In this document: positions 44,801 through 55,300 of the stretch, piece after piece
Layout: each line of letters begins with the position of its first letter
How positions within the stretch are numbered: position 1 is the stretch's first letter
Assembly: GCA_964036045.1 (NCBI GenBank)
Contig: OZ038380.1
Span: 171,863,245 to 171,927,244 of the forward strand
DNA length: 64,000 bases
Direction of reading: 5' to 3'
Source of the DNA: Eutreptiella sp. 'Long Island Sound 2002'
Lineage: Eukaryota; Euglenozoa; Euglenophyceae; Eutreptiales; Eutreptiaceae
Program-made: the position numbers and the translations under genes
The notes under the pieces: generated by a model
Told to the model about the DNA's origin: nothing
Database searches by the model: none
What the model saw: the letters and a program-made list of their open reading frames with translations, nothing else

Positions 44801-46360
44801 AAGTGGGCAAGATGGTTACATAACCCCTGGACGGCTGTTGTGAGACAGGCGACGATGGTGGGCACCTGATTGGAAGCCACGAAGATGGGCGGTCCCGGTG
44901 CCACAGGGCCGGGTTGTCTGTAAGGATCCAGATTTCTTCTTGGTTGGTTGGTGTGCCCATCTGAGGCGTGAAGTAGGCCTGATTGGTTGTCTGCTGCAGC
45001 GGTCGCACCCCGACGACTCCCCTGGGCCAACGGGCTCCTCGCCAGCGGAGGGGGTTTCGCATGAGTCGAAGAACCGAGGGTTACTGTGCTCATGAATGGC
45101 ATGGTGTGTACGCCGAAGAGTGTCAGCCGGGTATTGCTTTGCCACGGTCTTTCAGTTGCAGATTCCCAAAGGTGTTCAGGTGGATAGTCAAGAATAGGGT
45201 TGCAGGTTCAAATTCGCACGAATTCGGACGAAGTGGAATTCAGTATGAATTCGCTCGAATTCGGAGGAATCATTTACAAACTGTCACCATGACATGAAAT
45301 CGAATTTGCCCGAATTCGCACGATTTCGAATTCGGTACGAATTCGCTCGAATTCAAATTGAATTCGAGGCGAATCTGCATCCCTACTCAAGAAGCAGAGG
45401 GTTGAACTTCCTATCAGCCCCTCAGATCTAGGTGCTCTTGTGCCCTTTGGAGCTCAGGCCTCTCCGTTGCTAGCAGAAGCGCAGTGTGGGAGTCATGGGG
45501 CGGAGTGAGGATTTTCAAAGTGCCTGATGCCTAATGGAAATGGTATTGTTTTTCCAATGGAAACAATTGTGGTTGGTACTCTGACCTTGCCCTTGGGGAG
45601 CCAAGCCGTGACCTAGGGACTCAGGCTTCGCCGTGTGCCTTCACGAGTGCATCAGCTGTTTGATTGCCCTTCCACCCAGGTGGACGGCACGGTACGGCCG
45701 AATGAGTGCCAGCTCTGGCATCCGTTTCCTCACTTCAATAGAAGCAGTACGCAGGCAGCAAATATATGGCGAAGCTGCTGCATAAACAACCACGCCAGAG
45801 CAAGGCAATACAGACAAACAGGTCTATCCGGAACGTGTACCCGGTTGGGACAACCTGGGGTACCTAACCCTTTTTGTTCCTTGCAGTGTACAGAACCTGC
45901 AGGAGACTTAAGGCAACACATTTCGGTGCTAGGATCAGAATTATAGAGTATGGCCCAAGGCAGGCCGATCCCTCGCCGGGAGGGGGTATGCTGTCTTCTC
46001 CGAGCGATACCATAGAGGATGCCTGGTTGTCAGCCGCATCTCCCGAACATGAGAACACTGAATGATGATTGTGCCCCGTGACCTGGGGACGTTTCCTGCC
46101 ATTTGGCACAGCATGAGCTCATTTCTTTTTTTTTTGTTCAGACTAAGATGAGCTGGCGTAGCCTGCTCACTTCAGAGTACTCAAGATAACCTCGGGATCG
46201 CCCACGACGAAACAGGGGAAAGAGCGAACGGAAGGGGAGCGGCAGACTACAGGGGCACACCTGATGCAAGATTGCGCCCAAGAGCGACGGTGGGATCCTG
46301 CAGCGAAATGGTCCGGAAGTCGCTGTCTTCGGGGACTAATGCCAGAGCCATGCTCTGACC
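41862..46360 (-). CDS. FHA-domain protein (APLF/PNKP/aprataxin type), two phase-matched exons, partial
   Basis: Exon 1 is 46360-46261, behind a strong acceptor (tgctatcttcttcag); it reads MALALVPEDSDFRTISLQD, then PTVALGRNLAS and one base, ending TCAG|GTGTGC. Exon 2 is 41939-41862, behind tttgtcccccgtcag; it supplies the last two bases of a Gly codon and continues ITDPNVSRNHASLEV and KEDHVVVTAQ. Joined they give the FHA core L-G-R ... G-I-T-D-x2-V-S-R-x-H. Arg of LGR, and Ser, Arg and His of SRNH are the phosphothreonine-binding positions. G-I-T-D before V-S-R is typical of the FHA domains of APLF and PNKP, which bind CK2-phosphorylated XRCC1/XRCC4. Past 41862 the domain end seems to continue, with frames RFCLRPKRFRADLVE (to a stop at 41582) or VLGKHSRNGHGF; the exact splice is unclear. 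The 4.3-kb intron holds two satellites, a hAT-like element and a plus-strand gene. Confidence 0.65.
42019..42175 (+). repeat. Short direct repeat cctcatttcctggggggg
   Basis: The words tgcctcatttcctggggggg occur at about 42018 and 42151, on either side of a (gaca)n stretch. Confidence 0.7.
42506..43201 (-). other. Long open frames on both strands, unassigned
   Basis: Minus frame 43201-42506 and plus frame 42272-43105 are both open. The minus frame (FATDWCTTCGRPRVAQVIVV, VDKQLAARTSLRAGIQLLEH) looks slightly more protein-like, but no domain is recognised and the strand is undecided. It lies in the FHA intron. Confidence 0.2.
43206..43872 (+). repeat. 82-bp satellite array, eight copies
   Basis: Unit: gctgtgatgggtggtcagtg, gcgtgtagcacgtccagctt, ggctcgccgaatgcccaaga, tggacaccgtaacgccggga, ct. 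The copies are nearly identical except the last, which is diverged. It is unrelated to the 85-bp satellite. Confidence 0.97.
44615..44829 (+). repeat. Outlying 85-bp satellite monomers (2.5 copies)
   Basis: Text such as gaccacaagtgggcaaggtg, gctacatgactcctgacgg, gtccccaccgcttcacagcg and ggggcagaatcagaagtgg matches the 13125-16985 array, same orientation, 28 kb away. Confidence 0.95.
45195..45385. mobile_element. Small hAT-like element (191 bp) with 8-bp target duplication
   Basis: The left end TAGGGTTGCAGGTTC and the reverse complement of the right end, TAGGGATGCAGATTC, match at 13 of 15 positions. The flanks are gtcaagaa (45187-45194) and ctcaagaa (45386-45393), an 8-bp duplication with one change. 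The interior is made of cgaattcg-type palindromic words as at 12549. TAGGG ends and 8-bp duplications fit hAT. It encodes nothing. Confidence 0.65.
45680..46065 (+). CDS. Two-exon gene end, unrecognised protein
   Basis: Exon A is 45680-45821, behind acceptor ttgcccttccacccag; it reads VDGTVRPNECQLWHPFPHFN and continues to RARQYRQT plus one base. The intron 45822-45886 is 65 bp, GT-AG, with ctaac 22 bases before a pyrimidine tract and ttgcag. Exon B, 45887-46065, completes a Val codon and reads YRTCRRLKATHFGARIRIIE, then YGPRQADPSPGGGMLSS, ending HENTE before TGA. Splice sites and phase fit well. The upstream exons and start were not found. The gene lies inside the intron of the FHA gene on the opposite strand. 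No domain is recognised. Confidence 0.45.
46125..46195 (-). mobile_element. SINE-like element, partial copy
   Basis: T-run then ttcagactaagatgagctgg, cgtagcctgctcacttcag and agtactcaagataacctcgg; it stops before the ggttcag part. Same family as 39665-39860. Confidence 0.6.
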
Positions 46361-46485
46361 CTGAAGAAGATAGCAAGGGGATTTTGCAGTGAAAAGGGGG
46401 TCGGCAGTTTGCACTAACCTTGCGACTGTCATCATACACTTCAATATATATGGTGTGTGGTATGGTCTGGTTGGTACCCGCCCAC

Positions 46486-46945
46486 CTTGTCTAAGCTACA
46501 CAAAAGTACGGAATTAATACGGTCCCTACGCCTACTGTAGCTTGGACAAGGCCGTAGCTTGCGCACGACACATACAACTACCAGCACGGTGAGCTGATGC
46601 AAAAAAGGGAAAGCTAATGCACAAATATCTCCAAAATCAGAGCTCTGTGGGTTCAAGTGGGCAAACAATCACAACAAATGTGTCCATGACCCCATGTAAT
46701 TGGCAGATTTGTCACCAAAACCATGTCTTATGCGGTTGCACTCCATTTCGTACCGAAGTAAATTAGGTACGGAAATTATACGGTCCCTACGCCCACTGTA
46801 GCTTAGACAACGCCATAGCTTAGCCATAAAGCAGTGGAAAGTCCAGCGATAGGTCCCCACCAACAGACCTATGCCCATCCATGTCACACATGTTGCGGCA
46901 ACACGCGGCAAAGCTGCGGCCTACAATGCCGTAGCTTAGACAGGG
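46486..46945. repeat. gtagcttagaca inverted and direct repeats
   Basis: ccttgtctaagctaca (46486) pairs with tgtagcttggacaagg (46536) as a 16-bp stem. The segment tacggtccctacgcc plus ctgtagctt.gacaa occurs directly twice, near 46525 and 46784, and gccgtagcttagacagg closes the region at 46930. It may be a decayed palindromic mobile element. Confidence 0.6.
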
Positions 46946-47689
46946 GGGAGGGGGGTGGGGTACTCTTAATTTTGTTGTTGGTACAACATACCTCCCCTTC
47001 ATTGGGAGAGTATCCACGCCGCGCGCTACTTTTACGGCGGGTTTAGAGTGTTGCCTTGCCGTCTGCCCTCCCCTGCTCCATCTCCAACTTGCTGCTCCCT
47101 GCACCTCCGTGCAGTACATGCACTGGGCTTCTGCAGACATGTATACAACGTCAATTTCTGTCGGGTAGGCTTGGCTAGCATCCTGCAGCCCATCCCTCCT
47201 TCCCACAAACATTGCATAAGCAAAAGGGCGACTTCAATGAATTAATCTACTGCGTGTCAGCAATCCATGCGGACGTGTGTGGGTGCTGAAAGAAAGGGAA
47301 CAATATTATTGATGGCAACCTACTCTGCCTGTGCCAGCAATTCATCCCGACATTTGTGGATGTTGAAACAACCACTGCAATAATGGAGATGACAAGTAAT
47401 GCACTCAAACACATGCCTCCAAACGGTGTCACCAACACACGGAGGAATCCAAACCGGCTACATAACCCCTCGACGAAGGGTCCCCAAAGCAGCAACTGCG
47501 GGTGCTTGGTTGGGTCTGCCTGCCTCTTCTCGGCGTCAACTCATTAACCCGTTAACCCCATCCTAGTCAGAGATCTGAGGTTGTATGGAGGTGTGGACTC
47601 ATTGCAATATGTGAGACTAGCCACTTCTCTTGCCTTGAAACATCCGCTTCAGACGTCACAGTTACCTCGCTATTTCGAATTGCCCCCCC

Positions 47690-47828
47690 TCCTTTTTGGC
47701 TTAGGCCAAGATGAGCTAGCATAGCCTACTCACTTGGCACACTTTGCAGTACTCTAGGAAACCTCTCGGAATCAAGGTTCAAGGTTCAGAGCTGTCCAAT
47801 GCTATGATGATCCCACAATGGCTGTGGT
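47690..47828 (-). mobile_element. SINE-like element, diverged copy
   Basis: ggcttaggccaagatgagct, agcatagcctactcac, gcagtactctaggaaacctc, ggttcagagctgtccaatgc and atgatgatcccaca follow the family in order. It carries a small tandem duplication, aaggttcaaggttcag. Confidence 0.7.
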
Positions 47829-48139
47829 TTCAAATTTTTCCCAAATGACCCTACTCTCTCTCAAGGGCCAGTGTTTCTCACACAGTTTTATATCACAGAA
47901 AGGCCAAGAGATGCAAGAAAGGCCAAGAAATACTAAACACGAAAACATGCATCCTAGGTCATTGTCATTTAGGGTGCTTCCCAGCTGTGGCAAGCACAAT
48001 TAAGGAACATTTGCATCGAGAAGTTGCATTTCTCAGCCAATCAGACAAATTGCTACCAGGTTGCAACTGGGGCCAGTCAAGATGGGTCTCAACTCAGCTC
48101 AAAGCATGTCAGTGTAGCCTAGCCCAATGAAAAACCACT

Positions 48140-48345
48140 CCACTCAACTCAATTCAACTCAATTCAACTCAACTCAACTCAACTCAACTCAACTCAACTC
48201 AACTCAACTCAACTCAACTCAACTCAACTCAACTCAACTCAACTCAACTCAACTCAACTCAACTCAACTCAACTCAACTCAACTCAACTCAACTCAACTC
48301 AACTCAACTCAACTCAACTCAACTCAACTCCACCCAACTCAATTG
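48140..48345 (+). repeat. (AACTC)n pentanucleotide array
   Basis: About 37 copies of aactc with a few aattc variants at the left end. Confidence 0.98.
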
Positions 48346-48814
48346 CACTTCACACCACTCGGTTCAACTTGACTGGACTCAGACTCAGACTCAGATCATC
48401 TCCACTTGACCTAGGCACAGTGACTTACGATGCGGCAGCACTGCAGGTATTCAGGGCTACTAAGCCATGGCTTCAGGATTAGGTAGCAACGCAATCCTTG
48501 GTGTGGGCAGACTTTAAGCAGTAGTGGACAATGATGTGACGGGGTTATGTGAGGCTGCAGTCCACTGCGTCCACCTAGTCTTAGGCAATTTTTTTTCGTT
48601 CTATTTGGACCTTCTCGCTGGTGCCCCCCCTCGGTGCGAGAGCAATGCCCTTGCCGCCCCTGTCAGAGCAACAGTAGGTGTTGTTTCTGCAACTTTTGGA
48701 ACCATGTCCTACTATGCCCTTTGTAAACCACCCCCTTTGTCAGAATAACAGAATAACAGTTTATGTCATATTTTGGTACTTCAGTGTTGCTCTCGCAAGA
48801 GGGTGGGGGTCCTT

Positions 48815-48895
48815 TTTTTTGTTTTTTGGTCCAAACCAAGATGAGCTGGCATGGCCTGCTCATTGTGTGGTGCTTGAGATAAATCTCGCAATAAT
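48815..48895 (-). mobile_element. SINE-like element, partial copy
   Basis: T-run, then ggtccaaaccaagatgagct, ggcatggcctgctca and gagataaatctcgcaata; diverged copy of the family at 39665. Confidence 0.55.
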
Positions 48896-49107
48896 GTTCA
48901 GGGGGAATACCCTGCACTGCACGTGCACCGTGCGCATACCATGCATGCACCGTGTAACGTGTTGGGCAGCGTATTGGGAAACGGTCAATCCTTGGGACTC
49001 CGAAAAATGGCGCACCTTAGAGGCCTCTAAGCTGCGTGTTGTTACTTTCTACAGATTTGTGGATGCTTGTTGAAAATGTTTGGAGGCTCCTAGATGCTTG
49101 CTGTTTA

Positions 49108-49308
49108 TTCTTGTTTTTTTTTTGGGCTCAGACCAAGGTGAGCTGGCGTAGCCTGCTCACTTCACAGTACTCGAGGTGACCCCTCAGGGTCAAGGTTCAG
49201 AGCTGTCCAGTGCTACGATGATCCCACAAATGACTGTCGTAGCGGATGTGACACGTAGTGAGGATTTGCTGCGTCTAAAACCAGGTTATGCAGTGGGAGA
49301 CTGATGTC
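49108..49308 (-). mobile_element. SINE-like element, full copy 2
   Basis: Nearly identical in order and length to 39665-39860, including the T-run at the left edge and atgcagtgggagactg at the right edge. Confidence 0.7.
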
Positions 49309-49839
49309 TGAGGTTTGCTGTTGCTAGTGCAATGTTGCTATATGCTCCCTACTTGGTTTCAGTTGTTTCTTGGGGCTTTTGGATGGTTACTACTCACTCC
49401 TGGTGGCTTCTTCATGGTTGTTGGTAATTCCCAGTGGCTTTTGGGCGGTTGCAATTCGGTGAGCAGGCACTGTGGGGTGAGACACACGGTGATCTGGGGC
49501 ATCATACTGGACAGGGAGATAACAGTGGGAAGCACCCTAGCACCATTTGATTGGGTGTAGGTGATGGTGATGCTCACAACGAAGCCATGAAAAGGACATG
49601 GTTGATACTGTAACAGGCCACAGTGCAACACATGCAATGGTCATACCTTGTACAGCTTGTACCCTCCTGGGGGGTAAACACATGCACTGCCGTGTAAAAT
49701 AGGTGGGGAGGTCTGTGGAATAACTCCAATACACGGACCGTGCGTGCGCTGTGTGTGCACTGCGCCCGCATGCGGTACTCCCTCTCAGAGCTGCCCAGTT
49801 TCACGATGATCCCACGTTACTGTGGTCTCGGGTCATACC

Positions 49840-51000
49840 TCCAATTGTGCCAGATCTCCCCCCATTTGATGTACCTCTGAGAACGTTGCTGTTTGTAGGC
49901 TCCCAGATACTTCTGCCTCGCCAAATAAGGTACGGTATTTTGCATGGCCAAAACAACCCTTGGGGTATGCCTTTGGGTATGGTACACGAATAGGCTCGCA
50001 AAGGAGAGGTATGAACCATTTCTCGTTTACACAAGCACGCCTGATTTTGATCTAACAACCTCTGCAGAGGTGATTGAAAGCAGAATCTAAATGACTTTGA
50101 AGTCAGTTGGGGCGTTGTACCCCACTTCAACGAACCCCCTCCCCCGAAAAGAAATGGGGTGTTTGGGGTCCAGGGGATCTGGACAGAGCATTTTTTGAGG
50201 AATGATCTCGTCTTGCGAGATGATGATTTGGCAAGCGGTCAAACAGCCAAATCAGCCCCCTGGGATATGCTGTGGTGGGCACGGGTTATGAGTCGCTCAC
50301 GCTGCCCTTGTTCTCACAACCTCTTCGAAGGGATTCTGAATCTTGGTTTGCTGCAAGCTGAGTGAAACATGCAGGCGAGCAGCTGTTTGGTCCACTTCAA
50401 GTCCACTTTGTGAAATGCACCCTGCGATTGTCTCGTCCTGTGTGACCCTGTCCAAACATGTCACAAACATCTGAACTAGATGGGTGCTCAGGCATCACCG
50501 AAAGCATAGCTAACCACCAGAAGCACAACAGTGGACGGCGCAGACGGGACAGAACAACAGCAGAGCAGAGCTACACAAGCACAATGGTGTATGTCAAACT
50601 CAGCCGCCCACTGCGTACTGCACTGTGGTGTGCTGTGGTGTGCTGTGCTGTGCTTGTGCTGTGCACCTGAGTGTGCAGACATGGTCACAAATGCGCAGGA
50701 TGATGATAAAAGCGGGATTCCGTCGATTAATGCAGGCACATAATTGCCTCCTGCAGGGGAAACCGAAGTGGATCCTGGCCAATGCCCCTGCTATGTACAT
50801 ACCGAACAAATTGCGATGGGCCAACAGCATCGTCCAGCCTGGAATCATCTTGAATACGGTTCCTGCCTCACATGGGAGGCATGGTGGAGTGATGCGACAT
50901 GTAGCTTTAAGCAGTGAGAGTGCCTCAAATGCCAAATGCCCGCCCTTCGGGATTGGCATCAGCTGTGCCGTTCAAAGGGACACCCATGTGCTGCATGGAA
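49840..51000. other. No gene supported
   Basis: Frames are open on both strands around 50600-51000 (plus: KPKWILANAPAMYIPNKLRW; minus: TVFKMIPGWTMLLAHRNLFG), each plausible alone, so neither can be called. The rest is unremarkable. Confidence 0.25.
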
Positions 51001-51002
51001 GG

Positions 51003-51292
51003 TGTGTGTGCGTCTGAGTGTGCGTGCGCGCGTGCGTGTGTGTGTGTGTGTGCGCGCGCGTGGGTGTGTGCACATGCGTGCGTCCGTGAATGGACAACGG
51101 AAAAATCAAACACCGCCAACTATCTGGTTGAGGCAGGGTACACACATGCGTCCCAAAACTTCCTGGAATGATACAAAAGGTGCGGGCGTGTGTACGTGTA
51201 CGTGTGTGGCAGGGTACGTGTGTGGCAGGGTACGCACATGCGTCCCAAAACTTCCTGGAGTGATACAAAAGGTGCGTGTGTGTGTACGTGTA

Positions 51293-51325
<33 letters not shown>

Positions 51326-51340
51326 TTGTGTGTGATCTGT
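51003..51340 (+). repeat. (GT)n blocks with a 95-bp duplication
   Basis: GT-rich arrays enclose two copies of gcagggtac.cacatgcgtc, ccaaaacttcctgga.tgat and acaaaaggtgcg at about 51133 and 51227. Confidence 0.9.
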
Positions 51341-52014
51341 ACTTTGAGAGGTGGATCCTTGTGCAGCGATGGGCAGGACGCCCCATTTGGCTCAGGTCTG
51401 CTGAGGCCTCTGTGGAACGTTGGACCCCCCCCTTCTGCGGAATCAGAACCTCTGTGGTATGCTGGCTAAGTATCCAGTGTGTTTGCTCTCCCATGTCTTG
51501 TCAGAAAAAGCGGGCGGGCGACGTCCTCGGCTACGGCCTCCTCCAGTCCCTGTGGGACAGGTACTGGGGGGGACTGCGGCGGCGGTGTTTTAGGCCTCCT
51601 ACGCTTGGGGGCTGGAGGGGTGACGGGTTGGTGTGGGGACCTCAGCAGACCTGGTGGGTGCCGTGTGGGCCTGCGCAGGCATGGTTTTTTGTGGGGCAAG
51701 GGCGATAGCGCGGGTAGGGCGCGTTTCCGGTGCGTGTGTGTTTGTGTGTGTTGTGTGACGCCCAAGACTTTTCAATCAATGTGCAAACTGCGAGGTTCAA
51801 CTCCTACATCCTACTGCGTGACGTCGAACCATGAGTTCTGTCGTTCTGATGCCCCTGACGCGTGCGTGTGCGTGTGCGCGTGTGTGTGCGTGACCGCACG
51901 GCACCAAGTTGACTGATACTCCTCACTCTGTACCACCAGACACCGCAAGGACACCAAAACCACCCTGCGGACCTCCAAGCCACCCGCTGCCGTTGAATAC
52001 TTAAGTGGGAGGCC

Positions 52015-52200
52015 GAAGCCCAAGCAAGCTGGCAAAGGCCTCCTGCCAGATGGTGCTCGAGAAAGCTCTCTGAATCAAGGGTCAGAGCTTTCCGATGCTA
52101 TGATTGTCCTGCAAAGCAACGCGGTGGCGGACATGGCGCGTGGTAGAACATGTAGCGAGAACGACTTGATACCAGGAAATGCAGCGGGAATGCTGGGCGC
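52015..52200 (-). mobile_element. SINE-like element, strongly diverged copy
   Basis: gctcgagaaagctctctgaatc, gggtcagagctttccgatgc, tatgattgtcctgcaaag, gtagcgagaacgacttg and accaggaaatgcagcggga keep the order of the family. Confidence 0.5.
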
Positions 52201-52679
52201 GTGCTCGCATGAAATTTCAGCGAACGACTGCATAGCATAGAGTTGACTACTGCACACTCTTTACCGCCGGACACCGCAATAATCACCACAACCACCCTGC
52301 TGACCAGCAAGGTACCCCCATTGAATACCACTCCATGCTATATTTACAGATTCGTCGCCCATCCCGTGGGGGCCATATGTACTATACATATGCATAACCG
52401 TCAGTCATTTCTAAAAACACGGGCACAGGTGTCGTGCAGATAAAAGTCTTCCGGACACAAGACGTGCAGGCGGGTGGTTTCCATTTCCCCATGGGTTCTC
52501 ATGACAAGCCCCGTAAGCTATGGCAATGCAATACTCTTGTGGGTTCGGCGACTCGGCCGCTGTGTGTATGGGAGCTGGGGGAGGGGGGGCGTATGCAGAG
52601 AGCTGCCAACCGTCGCAAACCGTCACAAAAAACTTGCGTCAGCAGGTTTGTCGGGGGGCCGTTGGAGGAGAGGGGGGTA

Positions 52680-52887
52680 TGAGCTAGTGCCCAGCAGTGG
52701 CACGCAGTGCAACAACAGCCCATTGGGACCCCCGCTCCAAATCCACTACGCAGTGCCCACTGCCAAGCGGTCCTTCGAGGGCTGTCCTGAAGCAGGAAAT
52801 AAAATCTCCTTCGGCGTACACCTGACGCATGCGCACATCTTCACGCAGAAGGCAATACGAGCACTACGCACAGCAAGGCTTCAATAA
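52680..52887 (+). other. Exon-like plus-strand ORF end, unassigned
   Basis: The frame reads TQCNNSPLGPPLQIHYAVPT, then FEGCPEAGNKISFGVHLTHA and ends RTARLQ before a stop. Ordinary composition; no domain. Confidence 0.2.
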
Positions 52888-53073
52888 TTGTCGCGGGTGA
52901 AGAAAGCATATATGGACTGTCACCAGCGGTCGCAGTGGGCGCTTAATGTACAAGAATTGGGCCATGAACTACCAGCGATTGGCGGTTAGCCGCCTGCGGA
53001 TGGCAGTAAACCACCAGCCCAGAAGGCTTTTGTTAAGGCTGTGCTTAAAGGAAATTCGTTGATTAAGGACAGC

Positions 53074-53247
53074 ATACACAGGCACACACACACACACACA
53101 CAGACACACACACACACACAGACACATCCATACAGACACACACGCACACATCTAGACACATCCAGACAGACACAATACACGATGGAAACCGCCACAAAAC
53201 GCAAAAAAAAGCAAAAAAAAGCGGCTGAAGAAAAATCCTCAGGACAC
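53074..53247 (+). repeat. (CA)n plus lysine-coding module, copy 1
   Basis: (CA)n is followed by atggaaaccgccacaaaacg, A-rich gcaaaaaaaa units and gaagaaaaatcctcagga. A related module (gagaaccgcgagacaagaac to gaaaactcctcagga) follows the CA array at 54830-54950. Confidence 0.6.
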
Positions 53248-53452
53248 ACACTCTCACTCACTCACCCACCCACCCACCCACCCACTCACTCACTCACTCA
53301 CCCACCCACCCACCCACCCACCCACCCACCCACCCACCCACCCACCCACCCACCCGCCCGCCCGCCCGCCCGCCCGCCCGCCCGCCCGCCCGCCCGCCCG
53401 CCCGCCCGCCCGCCCGCCCGCCCGCCCGCCCGCCCGCCCACCCACCCACCCA

Positions 53453-53504
<52 letters not shown>

Positions 53505-53926
53505 CTCACTCACTCACTCACTCACTCACTCACTCACTCACTCACTCACTCACTCACTCACTCACTCACTCACTCACTCACTCACTCACTCACTCACTCA
53601 CTCACTCACTCACTCACTCACTCACTCACTCACTCACTCACTCACTCACTCACTCACTCACTCACTCACTCACTCACTCACTCACTCACTCACTCACTCA
53701 CTCACTCACTCACTCACTCACTCACTCACTCACTCACTCACTCACTCACTCACTCACTCACTCACTCACTCACTCACTCACTCACTCACTCACTCACTCA
53801 CTCACTCACTCACTCACTCACTCACTCACTCACTCACTCACTCACTCACTCACTCACTCACTCACTCACTCACTCACTCACTCACTCACTCACTCACTCA
53901 CTCACTCACTCACTCACTCACTCACA
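53248..53926 (+). repeat. Compound tetranucleotide array
   Basis: Ordered blocks: (CACT/CACC) 53248-53352, (CCGC) 53353-53439, (CCAC) to 53451, (GCAC) 53452-53503, (TCAC) 53504-53924 with about 105 copies. Neighbouring blocks differ by one base per unit. The long ORF through it is a repeat product. Confidence 0.99.
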
Positions 53927-54635
53927 CGCAGCGACACTATCATTCGGCGGGAATTGCGAGGGACGACACGACCGTGTGCAAGGACAAACGGGAGGCTGCG
54001 CGTACGTGCTGCGGCGGTTCTGTGCCTAGGGACACAGACACCGTCATGGGGTACCCGCATGGGGTACCCGGAAGGCGAGATATCACCACTGGGCCTGGGG
54101 GGGGGGGGGGGGGCGCAGGACAGGCAGCCATGGCGCGGCAGCAATCCGAAGAAGAGGCAGCAGACACCTGCAGACCAGAAGGTCCGGTGGGCGAGTCTTG
54201 CTGCCAAGGGTGCGGTATGCGTGCGCCAGCGCGCCCCATCCAGGGCTTTCCATGGCCACCCCCCCCAAAGCACCAACCCATCCCCTGTGTTCGGATCCCA
54301 AGAAACCACCGGTCGACTACTAAGCCCCCTCCCCTTGCGCAAGCACGGCCCGGGTCCCGGAACACGACGGCAACGTGGGGTCGCCATGCGTGTGCGTGGA
54401 CACCGGGAGGGGAATCGGCCCAGAAAGATGCCCGGCGTGCGCCCGGCGCGCTGACGCTCCCCCAAAACGCACAAGCAAAGCGGTTGAAGACAGCCCCGGG
54501 AGCCCCAGGGCAGCCCCTGACGTCTTTCGTTCTGCCGAGGAGTTGACCCAAGCGGCCACCCTGTTCGGGCTAGCAGCCCCATGCCACAACTCCAGTTGAA
54601 CTAATGCATCCACAACACAGCCCATGTTTGCTTAC

Positions 54636-54830
54636 GGGGCTCGGTGAACCCACGCAAACACACACACACACACAGACACACACTTCGTGAGGGAAACAAT
54701 GAGCCAACAACCAATAAACCCCCTGTGGTCGATACGAGACACGGCAGGGCAGAAGTCGCTGAGCACAAGTCTCCGGACACCTCGTCAGGCCATTCAATAC
54801 AAAGACATGTTTGTTGCTCGGTGAACCCAC

Positions 54831-54886
<56 letters not shown>

Positions 54887-55300
54887 TGAGAACCGCGAGA
54901 CAAGAACGAAGGAAGAAAAGCGGTGAAAGAAAACTCCTCAGGAACAGCAGAGCTGTCCTAGACGTCTTTCGGTCTGTTGGTAGAGAATGGGCAAATGCAG
55001 TTCTGGACAGTGAACCTCACCTTCTCCCGTGTTCAGTTCTGCACACACACAACAACAGCAAACACACGGCGTGAGGTGACCAAGCAACCAACCCACTGCG
55101 GATCAACAGGCAGGGCACTGGTCGGGAACAACTCGTCAGGCCAATCAAAACAAAGCAGTCGTGAATGTTTGAAGGCTGGGCGCCTTTCGCAAAAAAATAG
55201 ACACTCGGAAACACACACACACACACACACACACCCGATTGATGTGAGACGAACAGGCAATATGAAACGCGCTAAACAAATGTCGTCAGGCCGTGAGTGG
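54636..55300 (+). repeat. (CA)n-associated module cluster
   Basis: ctcggtgaacccacgcaaac plus (CA)n occurs at 54636 and 54814; ctcgtcaggcca.tcaa.aca at 54781 and 55131; cggcgtgaggtgaccaa at 55067 (also at 11742). Modules are shuffled in order. Confidence 0.75.

Noticed and set aside
48585-48602. Euglenid spliced-leader relic (atttttttttcg-like)
   Set aside because: A T-run followed by cg is expected by chance; the rest of the leader is absent.
53041-54546. 501-codon ORF
   Set aside because: Most of it is the translation of tetranucleotide arrays, which are open in several frames on both strands.
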